Positions 1-5,831 of a DNA stretch of 7,292 nt are shown here, in pieces. The notes beneath the pieces were generated by a model that worked only from the letters and a program-made list of their open reading frames with translations, did no database searches and was not told the DNA's origin. The translations under genes and the position numbers were made by a program. Each line of letters starts with the position of its first letter. Within the stretch, counting starts at the first letter, position 1. The stretch covers positions 1 through 7,292 of the forward strand of contig MGQK01000096.1 of assembly GCA_001797815.1 (NCBI GenBank). Direction: 5' to 3'. This stretch comes from Deltaproteobacteria bacterium RBG_13_61_14. GTDB lineage: Bacteria > RBG-13-61-14.

Positions 1-3000
1 AGGCGTTGCTATAGTCCGCGCTGCGGCCGTTGAGGATGAGGTTGATCCGGTTCAGGTCCGGGACGCCGATGAGCAGGTTGCCGTCGCCGTCGCCGAAGTA
101 GCCGCCCCCGGGCCAGCCCTGCCTGGGCTTGTCCGGGTCGCAGGGGTCGGAGACGTTGCCGTCCCCGTTGTTGTTGAAATACTCGTGGATGTTGGCCAGG
201 GTGTCGGTGTCGCTGTCGAGCCAGGCATCGCCAAAGAAGAGTGGGTCCAGGCCGCAACTCGCGCCGGCGATCTCCCACCCGTCAAACATCAGGTCCCCGT
301 CGCTGTCCGGGTCGAGCGGGTCGGTTAAGGCCGTGAGGACCTCTAGCCCGTCATTGGCCCCGTCGTTGTCCGTGTCCGCGTTGCAGGGGTCGGTGCCTTC
401 ATCATACTCGGTATCGTTGTTCAAACCATCCGCATCATAGTCCGCCAGGTTGTCCACCACGGCGACTTGCATGCAGGGATGGCTAAGCTCCCAGGGGTCA
501 GGTAAGCCGTCGCCGTCCGTGTCCAGCGGGCCTTCGGGCACGCAAGGATCGGTGGCGCCAATGTATTCATCCAGGTTGCTCAACCCGTCGCCGTCCGGGT
601 CCGCTCCGCTGTCCGCCACCCGCGGGTTCAGGCAGGAATAAGCCCGCTCCCAATCGTTGGGCAGGCCGTCAAGATCGGTATCGGTAAGACCGGCAATATT
701 AAAAATCTGAAGGCCGGAACCACTGTCAGCTACATAAGCATAGTTCCCGCTCACGTAAACACCCCGAGCAAAACCTGGAGTATCATAGCTTCCCACCAGA
801 GAGGGCGACATCGGATTGGAAACCAGGATGATTTGCAGGCCGGAGCTATGGTCCGCCACAAACGCGTAGTTGCCCTGGACAAAGACCCCGTAGCTGGATC
901 CCGGGGTATCACAGAACCCGGTTAAGGCGGGAGCCGCAGGATTGGAAACATTGATAATTTGTAGGCCTTGATCGTAATCGGCGACATAGGCATAGCTGCC
1001 GCTAAGAAAAACACCATAAGAAGTGCCGGGAGTGTTACAGCTTCCCGCCAGTGTAGGGGCGATCGGATTGGAGACATTGATCACAAGAAGCCCGGAGTAT
1101 CCGTCCGCCACGTAAGCATAGTTCCCGCTGACAGAGACATCATAAGAATACCCCGGGGTATTATATTTCCCTTCCAGCACCGGGCTGGCCGGGTTCGAGA
1201 GATTGAGGATCTGCAGGCCGTAAAGCCCATCGGCCAAGTAAGCATGATCCCCGCTGACAAAAACGCCGTAGGCATTGCCGGGGGTGTCATAGCTTCCAAT
1301 CAACGTCGGGGCCGCGGGGTTAGAGACATTGATGCTTTCAAAGCCGGAACCATAATCGGCCACATAAGCTACATTCCCGATGACATGAACGCCATAGGCC
1401 GAGCCGGGCGTGTCATAAAAGCCTACTTCTATAGGGGAAGCGGGGTTCGAAACTGACATAATCCTAAGTCCGGAAGTCCTTGCCGCGACGTAAGCGTAGT
1501 CCCCGATCACGAAGACGTCATAAGCGCCGCCGGATGCGTTCCCGACCAGGGGCGGAGTGAAGAGCTCGGTAGTGCCGGTGATGCTGGAGCATTCTAAATC
1601 AGCCGGCCAATCGGTCCAGCCGTCGCCGTCGTTGTCCAGGCCGTCATCACAGGCGTTAACAGCGTGTTCACTGCTGTCACTGGCCGTGGCACAACCGGGG
1701 TCGGTCAGATCGGTATAACCATCGTTATCGTTGTCCAATCCGTCACTGCACTCGGTATAAGTGCAGGGATCTCCTCCATTCAGATATTCTTGGAGATTGG
1801 TCCAGGCATCATTGTCCGGGTTGGCCAGGGTATCTCCGACCAGCGGGTTCACGCAAGCCGCGTAGCTCGCTTCCCAGCCGTCGTTTATCCCATCGCCGTC
1901 GGTATCCGGGTTATCTTCCTCGGTCCCGTAAAACTGCTCGGCCTTGCCGAACAGGCCATCGCCGTCCGTGTCCGGCCGGTCCAGCCGATAAAGGACCAGG
2001 GAGCCGGAAACATTGGTGAACCAATAGGCGGCCCGGGTCTTGCTTTGAAAGGCCCGAACCGGAGGATTGTTGATCGGAGCCGGACGGTCCCCATAAGCGC
2101 CGTTAGGCCCTTCGAGGGCGAAAAACCTTAGATTATAAGATGATGGTGTGCCAGAGAAGAAATAACCGTAAGCGGCATCATACCCGTTGAAATGATAGCT
2201 AAAACAATAAGAGCCATTCCAATTACCACCGGGTGCGAGGGCCCAGGAAGTATTGCGGTAATAGATGCTACTCCAATATGTCGGTTCCACCAATGGACGA
2301 GAATATACAAAAGAGAAACCTGCCACTCGCTTTTCGTCGGCCGCTTGGTCAAAGAAAAAAAGACCTCCTGCATAACATAAACTAAGGCCTGGAGTCATAT
2401 ATTCTTCGTTTGACCAGCCTAAAACGATGGGATCCGGGCTGGAAAATGTGCAGGTGCCATGCGCGGCATGGATGTTCCCGCTGCTATCCATCAATAGATT
2501 GTTCCCAGAAGTCTCGCAAGAACCAGAACAATAAGGAAGAGCCAGGCTTTGCCAGGATGATCCATTAAATCGGTAATAGGTATTATAAGATACCAGATGC
2601 TCCCGGCCTTGAGCATCCGCAATCAGGTCCTCTACAACGTAGTCAGTGCTGAGGTCAGGCCGGGAAGTCCAAACCTCCCCTTGCTTAACCTTAACATGGG
2701 CCTTGGAAGTTGCCTCTTCTCTCCACACGACATGCACGCCGTTACTGGGATCCGTTGCTATCCTGGGGAAACAGGTATATTCAGCGCATGGTCCCGTGCC
2801 CATGGTTTCCAGGGGCGACCAACCGGCCAGGCCGAATTTGCGGTAGTAAACGGTATTGCCCGACTCCCAGGCCACGTGAATCTGGTTGAGGTTGTCTTCT
2901 TCCAGGTCCAGACCCCAAATGTTGTAGTCAGGGTCAATAACATTCGCCGGCGGGCCCAGAGCCCCGGCCGGGAGCCAATTCATGTCATCCGAGGGATCGT

Positions 3001-3130
3001 TCGGGTTATCGCCAAAGCGGGTTTCAAAGCCGTCCGGGTTGCCGCCCCCGTCGGTGTCCAGGTCGGCCAGGACCAGGCCCGGGAAAAAAGCCAAAACCAG
3101 GATCATGACCCAAAGGCTCGCGCGTTTCAT
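1..3130 (-). CDS. Large secreted LVIVD-repeat / thrombospondin-type-3 calcium-repeat protein (3' end outside window)
   Basis: I read one uninterrupted frame from the ATG at 3130 to the left edge (1043 codons, no stop). The N terminus [22 protein letters not shown] is a Sec signal peptide with cleavage expected after VLA. AGGGAGGGG lies 6 nt upstream of the start. Approximate residues: 23-380, an Asp-box/sialidase-like part with D-x-x-G-x-x-H segments such as [10 protein letters not shown]; 382-440, DTDGDG calcium repeats; about 460-520, two Cys-bounded [11 protein letters not shown] / [12 protein letters not shown] segments, like MopE-type metal-binding motifs; 534-814, seven LVIVD repeats of 42 residues; about 816-1010, more TSP3-type DxDxDG repeats with repeated DPC motifs; about 1020-1043, [17 protein letters not shown], an EF-loop like half of a type I dockerin. 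By family knowledge this is a calcium-rigidified surface or extracellular protein with a propeller-like core. Ligand and anchoring are unknown because the C terminus is missing. Confidence 0.9.
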   Translation of the reverse strand, partial: MKRASLWVMILVLAFFPGLVLADLDTDGGGNPDGFETRFGDNPNDPSDDMNWLPAGALGPPANVIDPDYNIWGLDLEEDNLNQIHVAWESGNTVYYRKFGLAGWSPLETMGTGPCAEYTCFPRIATDPSNGVHVVWREEATSKAHVKVKQGEVWTSRPDLSTDYVVEDLIADAQGREHLVSYNTYYRFNGSSWQSLALPYCSGSCETSGNNLLMDSSGNIHAAHGTCTFSSPDPIVLGWSNEEYMTPGLSLCYAGGLFFFDQAADEKRVAGFSFVYSRPLVEPTYWSSIYYRNTSWALAPGGNWNGSYCFSYHFNGYDAAYGYFFSGTPSSYNLRFFALEGPNGAYGDRPAPINNPPVRAFQSKTRAAYWFTNVSGSLVLYRLDRPDTDGDGLFGKAEQFYGTEEDNPDTDGDGINDGWEASYAACVNPLVGDTLANPDNDAWTNLQEYLNGGDPCTYTECSDGLDNDNDGYTDLTDPGCATASDSSEHAVNACDDGLDNDGDGWTDWPADLECSSITGTTELFTPPLVGNASGGAYDVFVIGDYAYVAARTSGLRIMSVSNPASPIEVGFYDTPGSAYGVHVIGNVAYVADYGSGFESINVSNPAAPTLIGSYDTPGNAYGVFVSGDHAYLADGLYGLQILNLSNPASPVLEGKYNTPGYSYDVSVSGNYAYVADGYSGLLVINVSNPIAPTLAGSCNTPGTSYGVFLSGSYAYVADYDQGLQIINVSNPAAPALTGFCDTPGSSYGVFVQGNYAFVADHSSGLQIILVSNPMSPSLVGSYDTPGFARGVYVSGNYAYVADSGSGLQIFNIAGLTDTDLDGLPNDWERAYSCLNPRVADSGADPDGDGLSNLDEYIGATDPCVPEGPLDTDGDGLPDPWELSHPCMQVAVVDNLADYDADGLNNDTEYDEGTDPCNADTDNDGANDGLEVLTALTDPLDPDSDGDLMFDGWEIAGASCGLDPLFFGDAWLDSDTDTLANIHEYFNNNGDGNVSDPCDPDKPRQGWPGGGYFGDGDGNLLIGVPDLNRINLILNGRSADYSNA
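689..1531 (-). repeat. Seven tandem 126-bp LVIVD repeats inside the large secreted protein gene
   Basis: Repeats start at 1531, 1405, 1279, 1153, 1027, 901 and 775, exactly 126 bp apart. The seventh stops after about 29 residues. Each 42-residue unit follows G-x-x-Y-G/D-V-x-V-x-G-[N/D]-x-A-Y-V-A-D-x-x-x-G-L-x-I-x-x-V-S-N-P-x-x-P and ends in [Y/C]-[D/N]-T-P. This is the LVIVD repeat family, normally predicted to form beta-propeller blades; seven copies would suit a seven-bladed propeller. Synonymous positions differ between copies, so the array is not a recent duplication. Confidence 0.9.
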
Positions 3131-3136
3131 GGATTT

Positions 3137-3145
3137 CCCCTCCCT
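3137..3145 (-). promoter_or_regulatory. Ribosome binding site of the large secreted protein
   Basis: On the minus strand AGGGAGGGG sits 6 nt before the ATG at 3130, which fixes the start over the in-frame Met at codon 9. Its first G residues fall inside the alternative hairpin at 3142-3157. Confidence 0.7.
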
Positions 3146-3199
3146 TCCGGAAAAGGGTTTAGCCGCGGGACTTCGGATAGCTACCTCGAAACTTTTCCG
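3142..3199 (-). promoter_or_regulatory. Candidate RNA switch: two mutually exclusive hairpins around the ribosome binding site
   Basis: In the minus-strand RNA, CUUUUCCG (3148-3155) can pair perfectly with CGGAAAAG (3192-3199), closing a 36-nt interior and leaving the Shine-Dalgarno sequence free. The same U/C-rich segment can instead fold locally as CCCUUUUCCGGAAGGG (3142-3157), with six pairs (the last G-U) and loop UCCG. That fold consumes the 5' part of the Shine-Dalgarno sequence. The two folds cannot coexist. The pairing is seen in the sequence; a regulatory role is inference. I do not recognise a known riboswitch class. Confidence 0.35.
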
Positions 3200-3204
3200 C
3201 CCAA

Positions 3205-3245
3205 ACAAAAAGCCGCACCTTAGCCCTGTGGCCTTGATGCGGCTT
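3205..3245 (-). terminator. Terminator-like hairpin in the 5' leader (possible attenuator)
   Basis: Arms 3210-3219 and 3236-3245 pair over ten positions (AAGCCGCAUC with GGUGCGGCUU). An AA/AA internal mismatch follows, then GGCC/GGCU closed by loop ACAG. On the minus strand the stem is followed directly by TTTTTGTTT. Two of the pairs are G-U wobbles only in minus-strand RNA (C/A mismatches on the other strand), so the structure belongs to this transcript. It lies 80 nt before the start codon and downstream of the likely promoter. It could therefore act as a leader attenuator, or simply end an upstream transcript. Confidence 0.5.
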
Positions 3246-3275
3246 AATTGGTAGCGGATCCTGGGATCCTGATTT

Positions 3276-3331
3276 AGAGACGCCGGCCTCTCCATTGCCG
3301 TGCTCTTTTCTGCCCTTTTCTCGGTCAGGGC
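3276..3331 (-). other. Additional hairpins in the 5' leader
   Basis: Two further hairpins are visible in the minus-strand leader. At 3276-3291, AGAGGC and GUCUCU pair (with one G-U) around loop CGGC. At 3312-3331, GCCCU pairs with AGGGC around a ten-base loop. Between them and the terminator-like hairpin lies a pair of GGATCC palindromes two bases apart (3256-3269). With the two downstream structures, most of the leader from about 3366 to 3131 is foldable. I see no open reading frame of note in it. Confidence 0.4.
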
Positions 3332-3373
3332 GTGAGGGCCTGGTTAAGGTTCTGGTAGATTTCCTTAGCTCCT

Positions 3374-3402
3374 ATTAAGGCATAATTGCGAGGGCTTGTC
3401 AA
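3374..3402 (-). promoter_or_regulatory. Sigma70-like promoter for the large secreted protein
   Basis: On the minus strand a perfect -35 TTGACA (3402-3397) is followed after exactly 17 bp by CTTAAT (3379-3374), which matches four of six -10 positions. Transcription would start near 3366-3368, giving a leader of about 235 nt before the ATG at 3130. The weak -10 lowers confidence. Confidence 0.5.
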
Positions 3403-3416
3403 GCAAGAAATAGGTT

Positions 3417-3436
3417 CACAGACAAGAATGTTTGTG
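3417..3436. repeat. Small palindromic hairpin phrase
   Basis: CACAGAC, spacer AAGAAT, then GTTTGTG: seven base pairs including one G-T. It lies just beyond the promoter region of the large gene, at the edge of the repeat mosaic. Confidence 0.5.
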
Positions 3437-3446
3437 CCCCAGTTTT

Positions 3447-3514
3447 GCAGTAGGCAGTAGTCAGCCAGCCTGTGCGCCAAAGCGCTTCGGCGGCGGCGCG
3501 TAGGCAGTAGGCAG
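3447..3514. repeat. Two blocks of a 7-bp tandem (GGCAGTA)
   Basis: GCAGTAGGCAGTAGTCAG (3447-3464) and GTAGGCAGTAGGCAG (3500-3514) share the 7-bp unit GGCAGTA. They are separated by a GC-rich stretch with several GCGC/GGCG words. Confidence 0.65.
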
Positions 3515-3530
3515 GGGGAAAGAAAAACCC

Positions 3531-3620
3531 TTCGTGTCTTTTCGTGGAAACTTTCCCTTTGTTAAATCTGCGAAATCTGCGGAGAAGAGGTTTCACGCCA
3601 AGCCGCAAAGGGGCAAAGGG
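3531..3620. repeat. TTCGTG, AAATCTGCG and GCAAAG phrases in series
   Basis: TTCGTGTCTT and TTCGTGGAAA (3531-3550) make a 10-bp near-repeat. AAATCTGCG occurs twice back to back and exactly (3564-3572, 3573-3581). CCGCAAAGGGGCAAAGGG (about 3603-3620) repeats GCAAAGG. The three families are unrelated in sequence but adjacent. Confidence 0.6.
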
Positions 3621-3634
3621 AAGAGAAGGAATCA

Positions 3635-3697
3635 GTTCAAGTTCTGGTTCAAGTTCAAGGTTGATTGAGCAATCTGTGAAATCTGCGGAATTTGTGA
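3635..3697. repeat. GTTCAA hexamer tandem followed by AATCTGTGA 9-mer tandem
   Basis: Four hexamers GTTCAA, GTTCTG, GTTCAA, GTTCAA occupy 3635-3658. Three 9-mers AATCTGTGA, AATCTGCGG, AATTTGTGA occupy 3671-3697. The 9-mer is the same family as the perfect pair at 3564-3581, about 100 bp away, so one phrase has been used twice in this interval. Confidence 0.65.
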
Positions 3698-3707
3698 ATC
3701 ATCTTCA

Positions 3708-3742
3708 ATGTTAAGTTTTGGGGCCTGACCCCATGTTAAGTT
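3708..3742. repeat. REP-like palindrome flanked by direct repeats
   Basis: The palindrome TGGGGCCTGACCCCA (3719-3733; five-base arms, loop CCTGA) is bracketed by two perfect copies of ATGTTAAGTT (3708-3717 and 3733-3742). By my knowledge, GGGGTCAG-type palindromes accompany REP-associated (IS200-like, Y1) transposases in many genomes. No transposase is present here, so this would be a non-autonomous copy. Confidence 0.45.
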
Positions 3743-3760
3743 AGGAGCGAAAACGTTCAG

Positions 3761-3886
3761 GTCGTAGTCAGTGCGAATCGGGTCGTAGTAAGTGCGATAG
3801 GCGTCATTATGGGTGCGGAAGGCGTCTGGATAAGGAAGAATGGTGTCTTGGTAAGGACGACTCGGACAGGTGACGGGTCGGGATGG
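3761..3886. repeat. Degenerate 21-bp tandem repeat, about six units
   Basis: Units begin at 3761, 3782, 3803, 3824, 3845 and, more weakly, 3866, with exact 21-bp spacing. The first five all start GTC. The first two share GTCGTAGT[C/A]AGTGCGA. Later units keep a TAAG or TGGG core and a GG end. Because 21 is a multiple of three, the minus strand reads as heptapeptides such as YPDAFRT, HNDAYRT and YYDPIRT. I see no credible start, ribosome binding site or conserved protein around them. Confidence 0.65.
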
Positions 3887-4082
3887 GGGCGGAATTTGGC
3901 ACCCATTTCGAGATTGCACCCAAAACGATCTTTTGAGAAAATTTCTTCGAGAATTTTGCAATACTTTCCAAAACTTGTGTTGCGAATGACTCCGCCCGTG
4001 CGCCTATCCGCGCTCCTGGCCCAATTTGCCAAAAAAGCCATTATAAAACACCAGGTTATATGCCAGATCGCTTTTGGGGTTT

Positions 4083-4110
4083 CAGCCTTCATCCTTGATC
4101 CTTCATTTCT
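4083..4110. repeat. 7-bp tandem CATCCTT
   Basis: Four consecutive heptamers CAGCCTT, CATCCTT, GATCCTT and CATTTCT. This is another short-period phrase of the mosaic. Confidence 0.55.
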
Positions 4111-4144
4111 CTCTATATATGTAAAAATGGTGCAGTTTCTGAGG

Positions 4145-4222
4145 AATTTTAGATTTTAGATTTCCGATTTGAGATTGGCAGGTTACCGCAAATCCGAAAT
4201 CCCTAATCCAAAATCTAAAATT
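4145..4222. repeat. 34-bp imperfect inverted repeat ending in the tatC stop codon
   Basis: Arms 4145-4178 and 4189-4222 are separated by 10 bp. Comparing the left arm with the reverse complement of the right gives 27 matches in 34, including a perfect outer 13-mer AATTTTAGATTTT. The right arm overlaps the tatC stop at 4221-4223. Each arm is itself built from degenerate GATTT units. It could fold at the end of the tatC message, but it is AT-rich, and a terminator role is only inferred. Confidence 0.6.
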
Positions 4223-5018
4223 AACCGCCGGGGTTTTGCGGCTCCTCTTGGTCTTGCTTTTCTTTTTTCTTGCCGAAGATCCAGACCACCAGGATGCTCA
4301 GGCCGTAGAGGCCGAGCATGGGCAGGGCGAGCAGGGTCTGGGAGACCACGTCGGGCGGGGTGAGGATGGCGGCGATGATGAAAATAATCACGATTGCATA
4401 CTTGAAATTGCGGACCAGGAATCCGACCGAGAGCAGGCCGATGCGGGCGAAGATGAAGGCGATGAGCGGGAGCTCGAAGACCAGGCCGAAGACGATCAGG
4501 GTCCAGGTGGCGAAGGAAAAGGCCTCGTTAAGCTTGGGGTTGAACTGGATCCAGTCGGTGGCGAACTGGGCGAAGAAGGAGAAGGCGATGGGGAAGATCA
4601 CGAAATAGCCGAAGGCGGCGCCGCCGAGGAAAAAGAGGGTGGAAAAAAGGATAAAGGGGAGCAGGTAGCGGCGCTCGTTGCGGTAGAGCCCGGGGGCGAC
4701 GAATTGCCAGAACTGGTAGAAGAGCATGGGCGAGGCCAAGAAGATCGAGACCACCGCGGCCAGTTTGAGGTCAAAGATGAAGCCTTCGGCCGGGGCGGTG
4801 AACTGGAGAGTGCCATGGCCGGCCACTGCCTGCTTGAGCGGGGCCAGGAAGAACTCGCGGATGGGCCGGACCAGGGGCGCGCCGAAGATGGGGATCACAT
4901 ACACCGCGGCAAACACCAGGGCCACGGTGCCGAGAGAGACCAGCAGGCGCCGGCGCAGCTCTTCCAGGTGCTGGAGGAAACTCATGCGTCCGCCGAGCTC
5001 TTCCTCACGCTTTTCCAT
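4221..5018 (-). CDS. tatC: Twin-arginine translocase subunit TatC
   Basis: TatC is the polytopic inner-membrane subunit that recognises the twin-arginine signal peptide and, with TatB, forms the receptor for export of folded proteins. The 265 residues match the family's length and six-helix layout. Landmarks: HLEELRRRL at 17-25 before helix 1, TAPAEGF at 74-80, FYQFWQFVAPGLYRNERR at 100-117, the conserved acidic residue in VFELPL (about 180-185), and TPPD at 220-223. The C-terminal tail is charged and probably cytoplasmic. The ATG at 5018 overlaps the end of tatB by 14 bp, implying translational coupling. Neither this ATG nor the in-frame ATG at 4985 (which would begin MSFLQHLEEL) has a strong ribosome binding site, so the first 11 residues are uncertain. 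Confidence 0.96.
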   Translation of the reverse strand: MEKREEELGGRMSFLQHLEELRRRLLVSLGTVALVFAAVYVIPIFGAPLVRPIREFFLAPLKQAVAGHGTLQFTAPAEGFIFDLKLAAVVSIFLASPMLFYQFWQFVAPGLYRNERRYLLPFILFSTLFFLGGAAFGYFVIFPIAFSFFAQFATDWIQFNPKLNEAFSFATWTLIVFGLVFELPLIAFIFARIGLLSVGFLVRNFKYAIVIIFIIAAILTPPDVVSQTLLALPMLGLYGLSILVVWIFGKKKEKQDQEEPQNPGG

Positions 5019-5391
5019 GGTCCGAAGATTTCGCCGACTCCTCCGAAGCGGGCTGGTCTTCCGGGGGCGGGTTTTCAGCCGGCGCCGAGAGGGAGGATGG
5101 CGCCTGCACTTGCTCCGGCTGCGCGGCCTGGGCCTTGGCCTCTTCTTCCACCTCTTGCATCATCTTGCGCATGGCGGTGGCGGAGACGTCCTGCAGGTCG
5201 TGCACGGTCTCGCGCAGCCGGCGGACCTCCTCGTCGAGTTGCAATTCGCGGCGCATTTCATCCGTGACCGAGCGGAACTGGGCCACGAATTTGCCCAGGT
5301 CGCGCATCAACTCGGGCAGGCGTCTGGGGCCCACCACCAGGAGCGCGATGACCAGGATCAGGACGATTTCCCAGGGACCGATGCCGAACAT
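5005..5391 (-). CDS. tatB: Sec-independent translocase protein TatB (TatA/B family)
   Basis: This 128-residue single-span protein works with TatC in the twin-arginine receptor complex at the cytoplasmic membrane. It begins MFGIGPWEIVLILVIALLVV, with the polar Glu at position 8, then the GPRRLPEL hinge (21-28), an amphipathic helix continuing through FRSVTDEMRREL, a charged coiled-coil-like stretch, and a Pro/Ala/Glu-rich tail. The FRSVTDEMRREL segment and long acidic tail favour TatB over TatA. GAGGA lies 7 nt before the ATG, and the TGA overlaps the tatC start. No separate TatA is visible in the window. TatA may be elsewhere, or this protein may serve both roles as in minimal TatAC systems. 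Confidence 0.88.
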   Translation of the reverse strand: MFGIGPWEIVLILVIALLVVGPRRLPELMRDLGKFVAQFRSVTDEMRRELQLDEEVRRLRETVHDLQDVSATAMRKMMQEVEEEAKAQAAQPEQVQAPSSLSAPAENPPPEDQPASEESAKSSDHGKA

Positions 5392-5451
5392 TCAGCCATC
5401 CTCGTGGGCTGGGGGGGAAATTCCTCTCCCCGGCCGTCGGCTTCTGGTGGT

Positions 5452-5483
5452 TTCCGCGCTCATGATCTTGGGCCGGCGCGGAA
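5452..5483 (-). other. Hairpin directly after hicB
   Basis: Arms TTCCGCGC (5452-5459) and GCGCGGAA (5476-5483) are perfectly complementary over 8 bp with a 16-nt loop, directly next to the hicB stop. No T-run follows on either strand, so it is not a standard intrinsic terminator. It could stabilise or attenuate a hicAB message that reads through into tatBC. Confidence 0.45.
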
Positions 5484-5831
5484 TCATAGCCGTTTGGAGG
5501 CCTTTTCCCGGCTGACCGCCCGGGTCAGGAGATAATTAATCACCGCGTTGAGGCTGACGCCTTCTTCCTGGGCCCGGCGGCTCAAGAGCCGATGCAACTC
5601 TTTGGGAATCCGGATGTTGCAATGGCCGCTGAAAGTCGACTTGGGCTCGGGCAGGGGCTCCCCTTCGGCCTCCAGCTCCTCGATCATCAGCTCGATCGCC
5701 TCCTGGGCGTTGCGCAATGCTTCCTTGGCCGTGGCCCCTCCCGTGAAAATAGCCGGGAAATCCGGAATCCGGGCGTAAAATCCGCCGTGCGGGTTCGGGA
5801 CGATATTGATCTCATACTTATTATCGCTCAT
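5484..5831 (-). CDS. hicB: HicB-family antitoxin
   Basis: HicB binds and neutralises the HicA mRNA interferase, and the complex usually represses its own promoter. The 115-residue protein has the two HicB parts. An N-terminal partial RNase-H-like fold covers about 5-62 (KYEINIVPNPHGGFYARIPD, then TGGATAKEALRNAQEAIELM). A C-terminal ribbon-helix-helix DNA-binding segment covers about 70-105 (NIRIPKELHRLLSRRAQEEG, then SLNAVINYLLTRAV). I chose the ATG at 5831 because AGGAGGA sits 5 nt upstream. A longer frame from 5864 adds 11 residues that overlap hicA and lacks such a site. The start overlaps the hicA stop by 11 bp, the usual coupling in hicAB operons. The gene looks intact. Confidence 0.93.
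   Translation of the reverse strand: MSDNKYEINIVPNPHGGFYARIPDFPAIFTGGATAKEALRNAQEAIELMIEELEAEGEPLPEPKSTFSGHCNIRIPKELHRLLSRRAQEEGVSLNAVINYLLTRAVSREKASKRL

Larger units (their letters stand above)
3403..4220. other. Gene-free mosaic of short degenerate tandem repeats and palindromes
   Basis: No open frame here has domain signals, a credible ribosome binding site and gene-like composition. The stretch instead holds a succession of unrelated short-period families: a hairpin (3417-3436), GGCAGTA units (3447-3464 and 3500-3514), TTCGTG units (3531-3550), AAATCTGCG units (3564-3581), GCAAAG units (about 3596-3620), GTTCAA units (3635-3658), AATCTGTGA units (3671-3697), a REP-like palindrome (3719-3733), a 21-bp tandem (3761-3886), CATCCTT units (4083-4110) and an inverted repeat (4145-4222). 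Between 3887 and 4082 the sequence is more complex. It contains a small AAAATT/AATTTT hairpin (3938-3957) and a 7-bp inverted GGGCGGA/TCCGCCC pair (3887-3893, 3991-3997), but nothing gene-like. Confidence 0.7.

Noticed and set aside
968-1456. Plus-strand open frame of 162 codons with repeated IGDI/VRHVS-like segments
   Set aside because: Its periodicity is the antisense image of the LVIVD repeats in the minus-strand gene.
3205-3245. c-di-GMP-I (GEMM) riboswitch
   Set aside because: GGCCACAGGGCUAAGG resembles one conserved stretch, but the GGCAAACC segment, the GGGACGCAAAGCC core and the tetraloop-receptor pair are not present in order.
3399-3608. Minus-strand frame of 69 codons near the promoter
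   Set aside because: Made of intergenic phrases (GGCAGTA, TTCGTG, AATCTG). It overlaps the promoter and shows no protein similarity by eye.
3632-3961. Minus-strand frame of 109 codons through the 21-bp and 9-bp repeats
   Set aside because: It stays open because several repeat periods are multiples of three. Its translation (ending in NLNQNLN) is just repeat phrases, and I see no convincing start signal.
3887-3997. Possible small mobile element bounded by GGGCGGA/TCCGCCC inverted repeats
   Set aside because: Arms are only 7 bp, no target duplication is visible, and there is no internal gene. It could easily be chance.
4040-4045. Perfect TATAAT on the minus strand
   Set aside because: No acceptable -35 at 16-18 bp (ATCTGG-like only), and no gene follows before the next repeats. 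Probably chance in AT-rich DNA.
3403-4220. CRISPR array
   Set aside because: The repeats are short, contiguous and of many families. There are no regular spacers between conserved 25-40 bp repeats, and there are no cas genes.
4236-5267. Long plus-strand open frame of 343 codons opposite tatC and tatB
   Set aside because: It is antisense to two clear Tat genes, and its Asp/Glu/Gly-rich translation is the complement of their hydrophobic codons. It has no domain or ribosome binding site.
4726-5535. Plus-strand open frame of 269 codons opposite tatB and tatC
   Set aside because: Arg/Ser-rich shadow of tatB/tatC with no recognisable domain.
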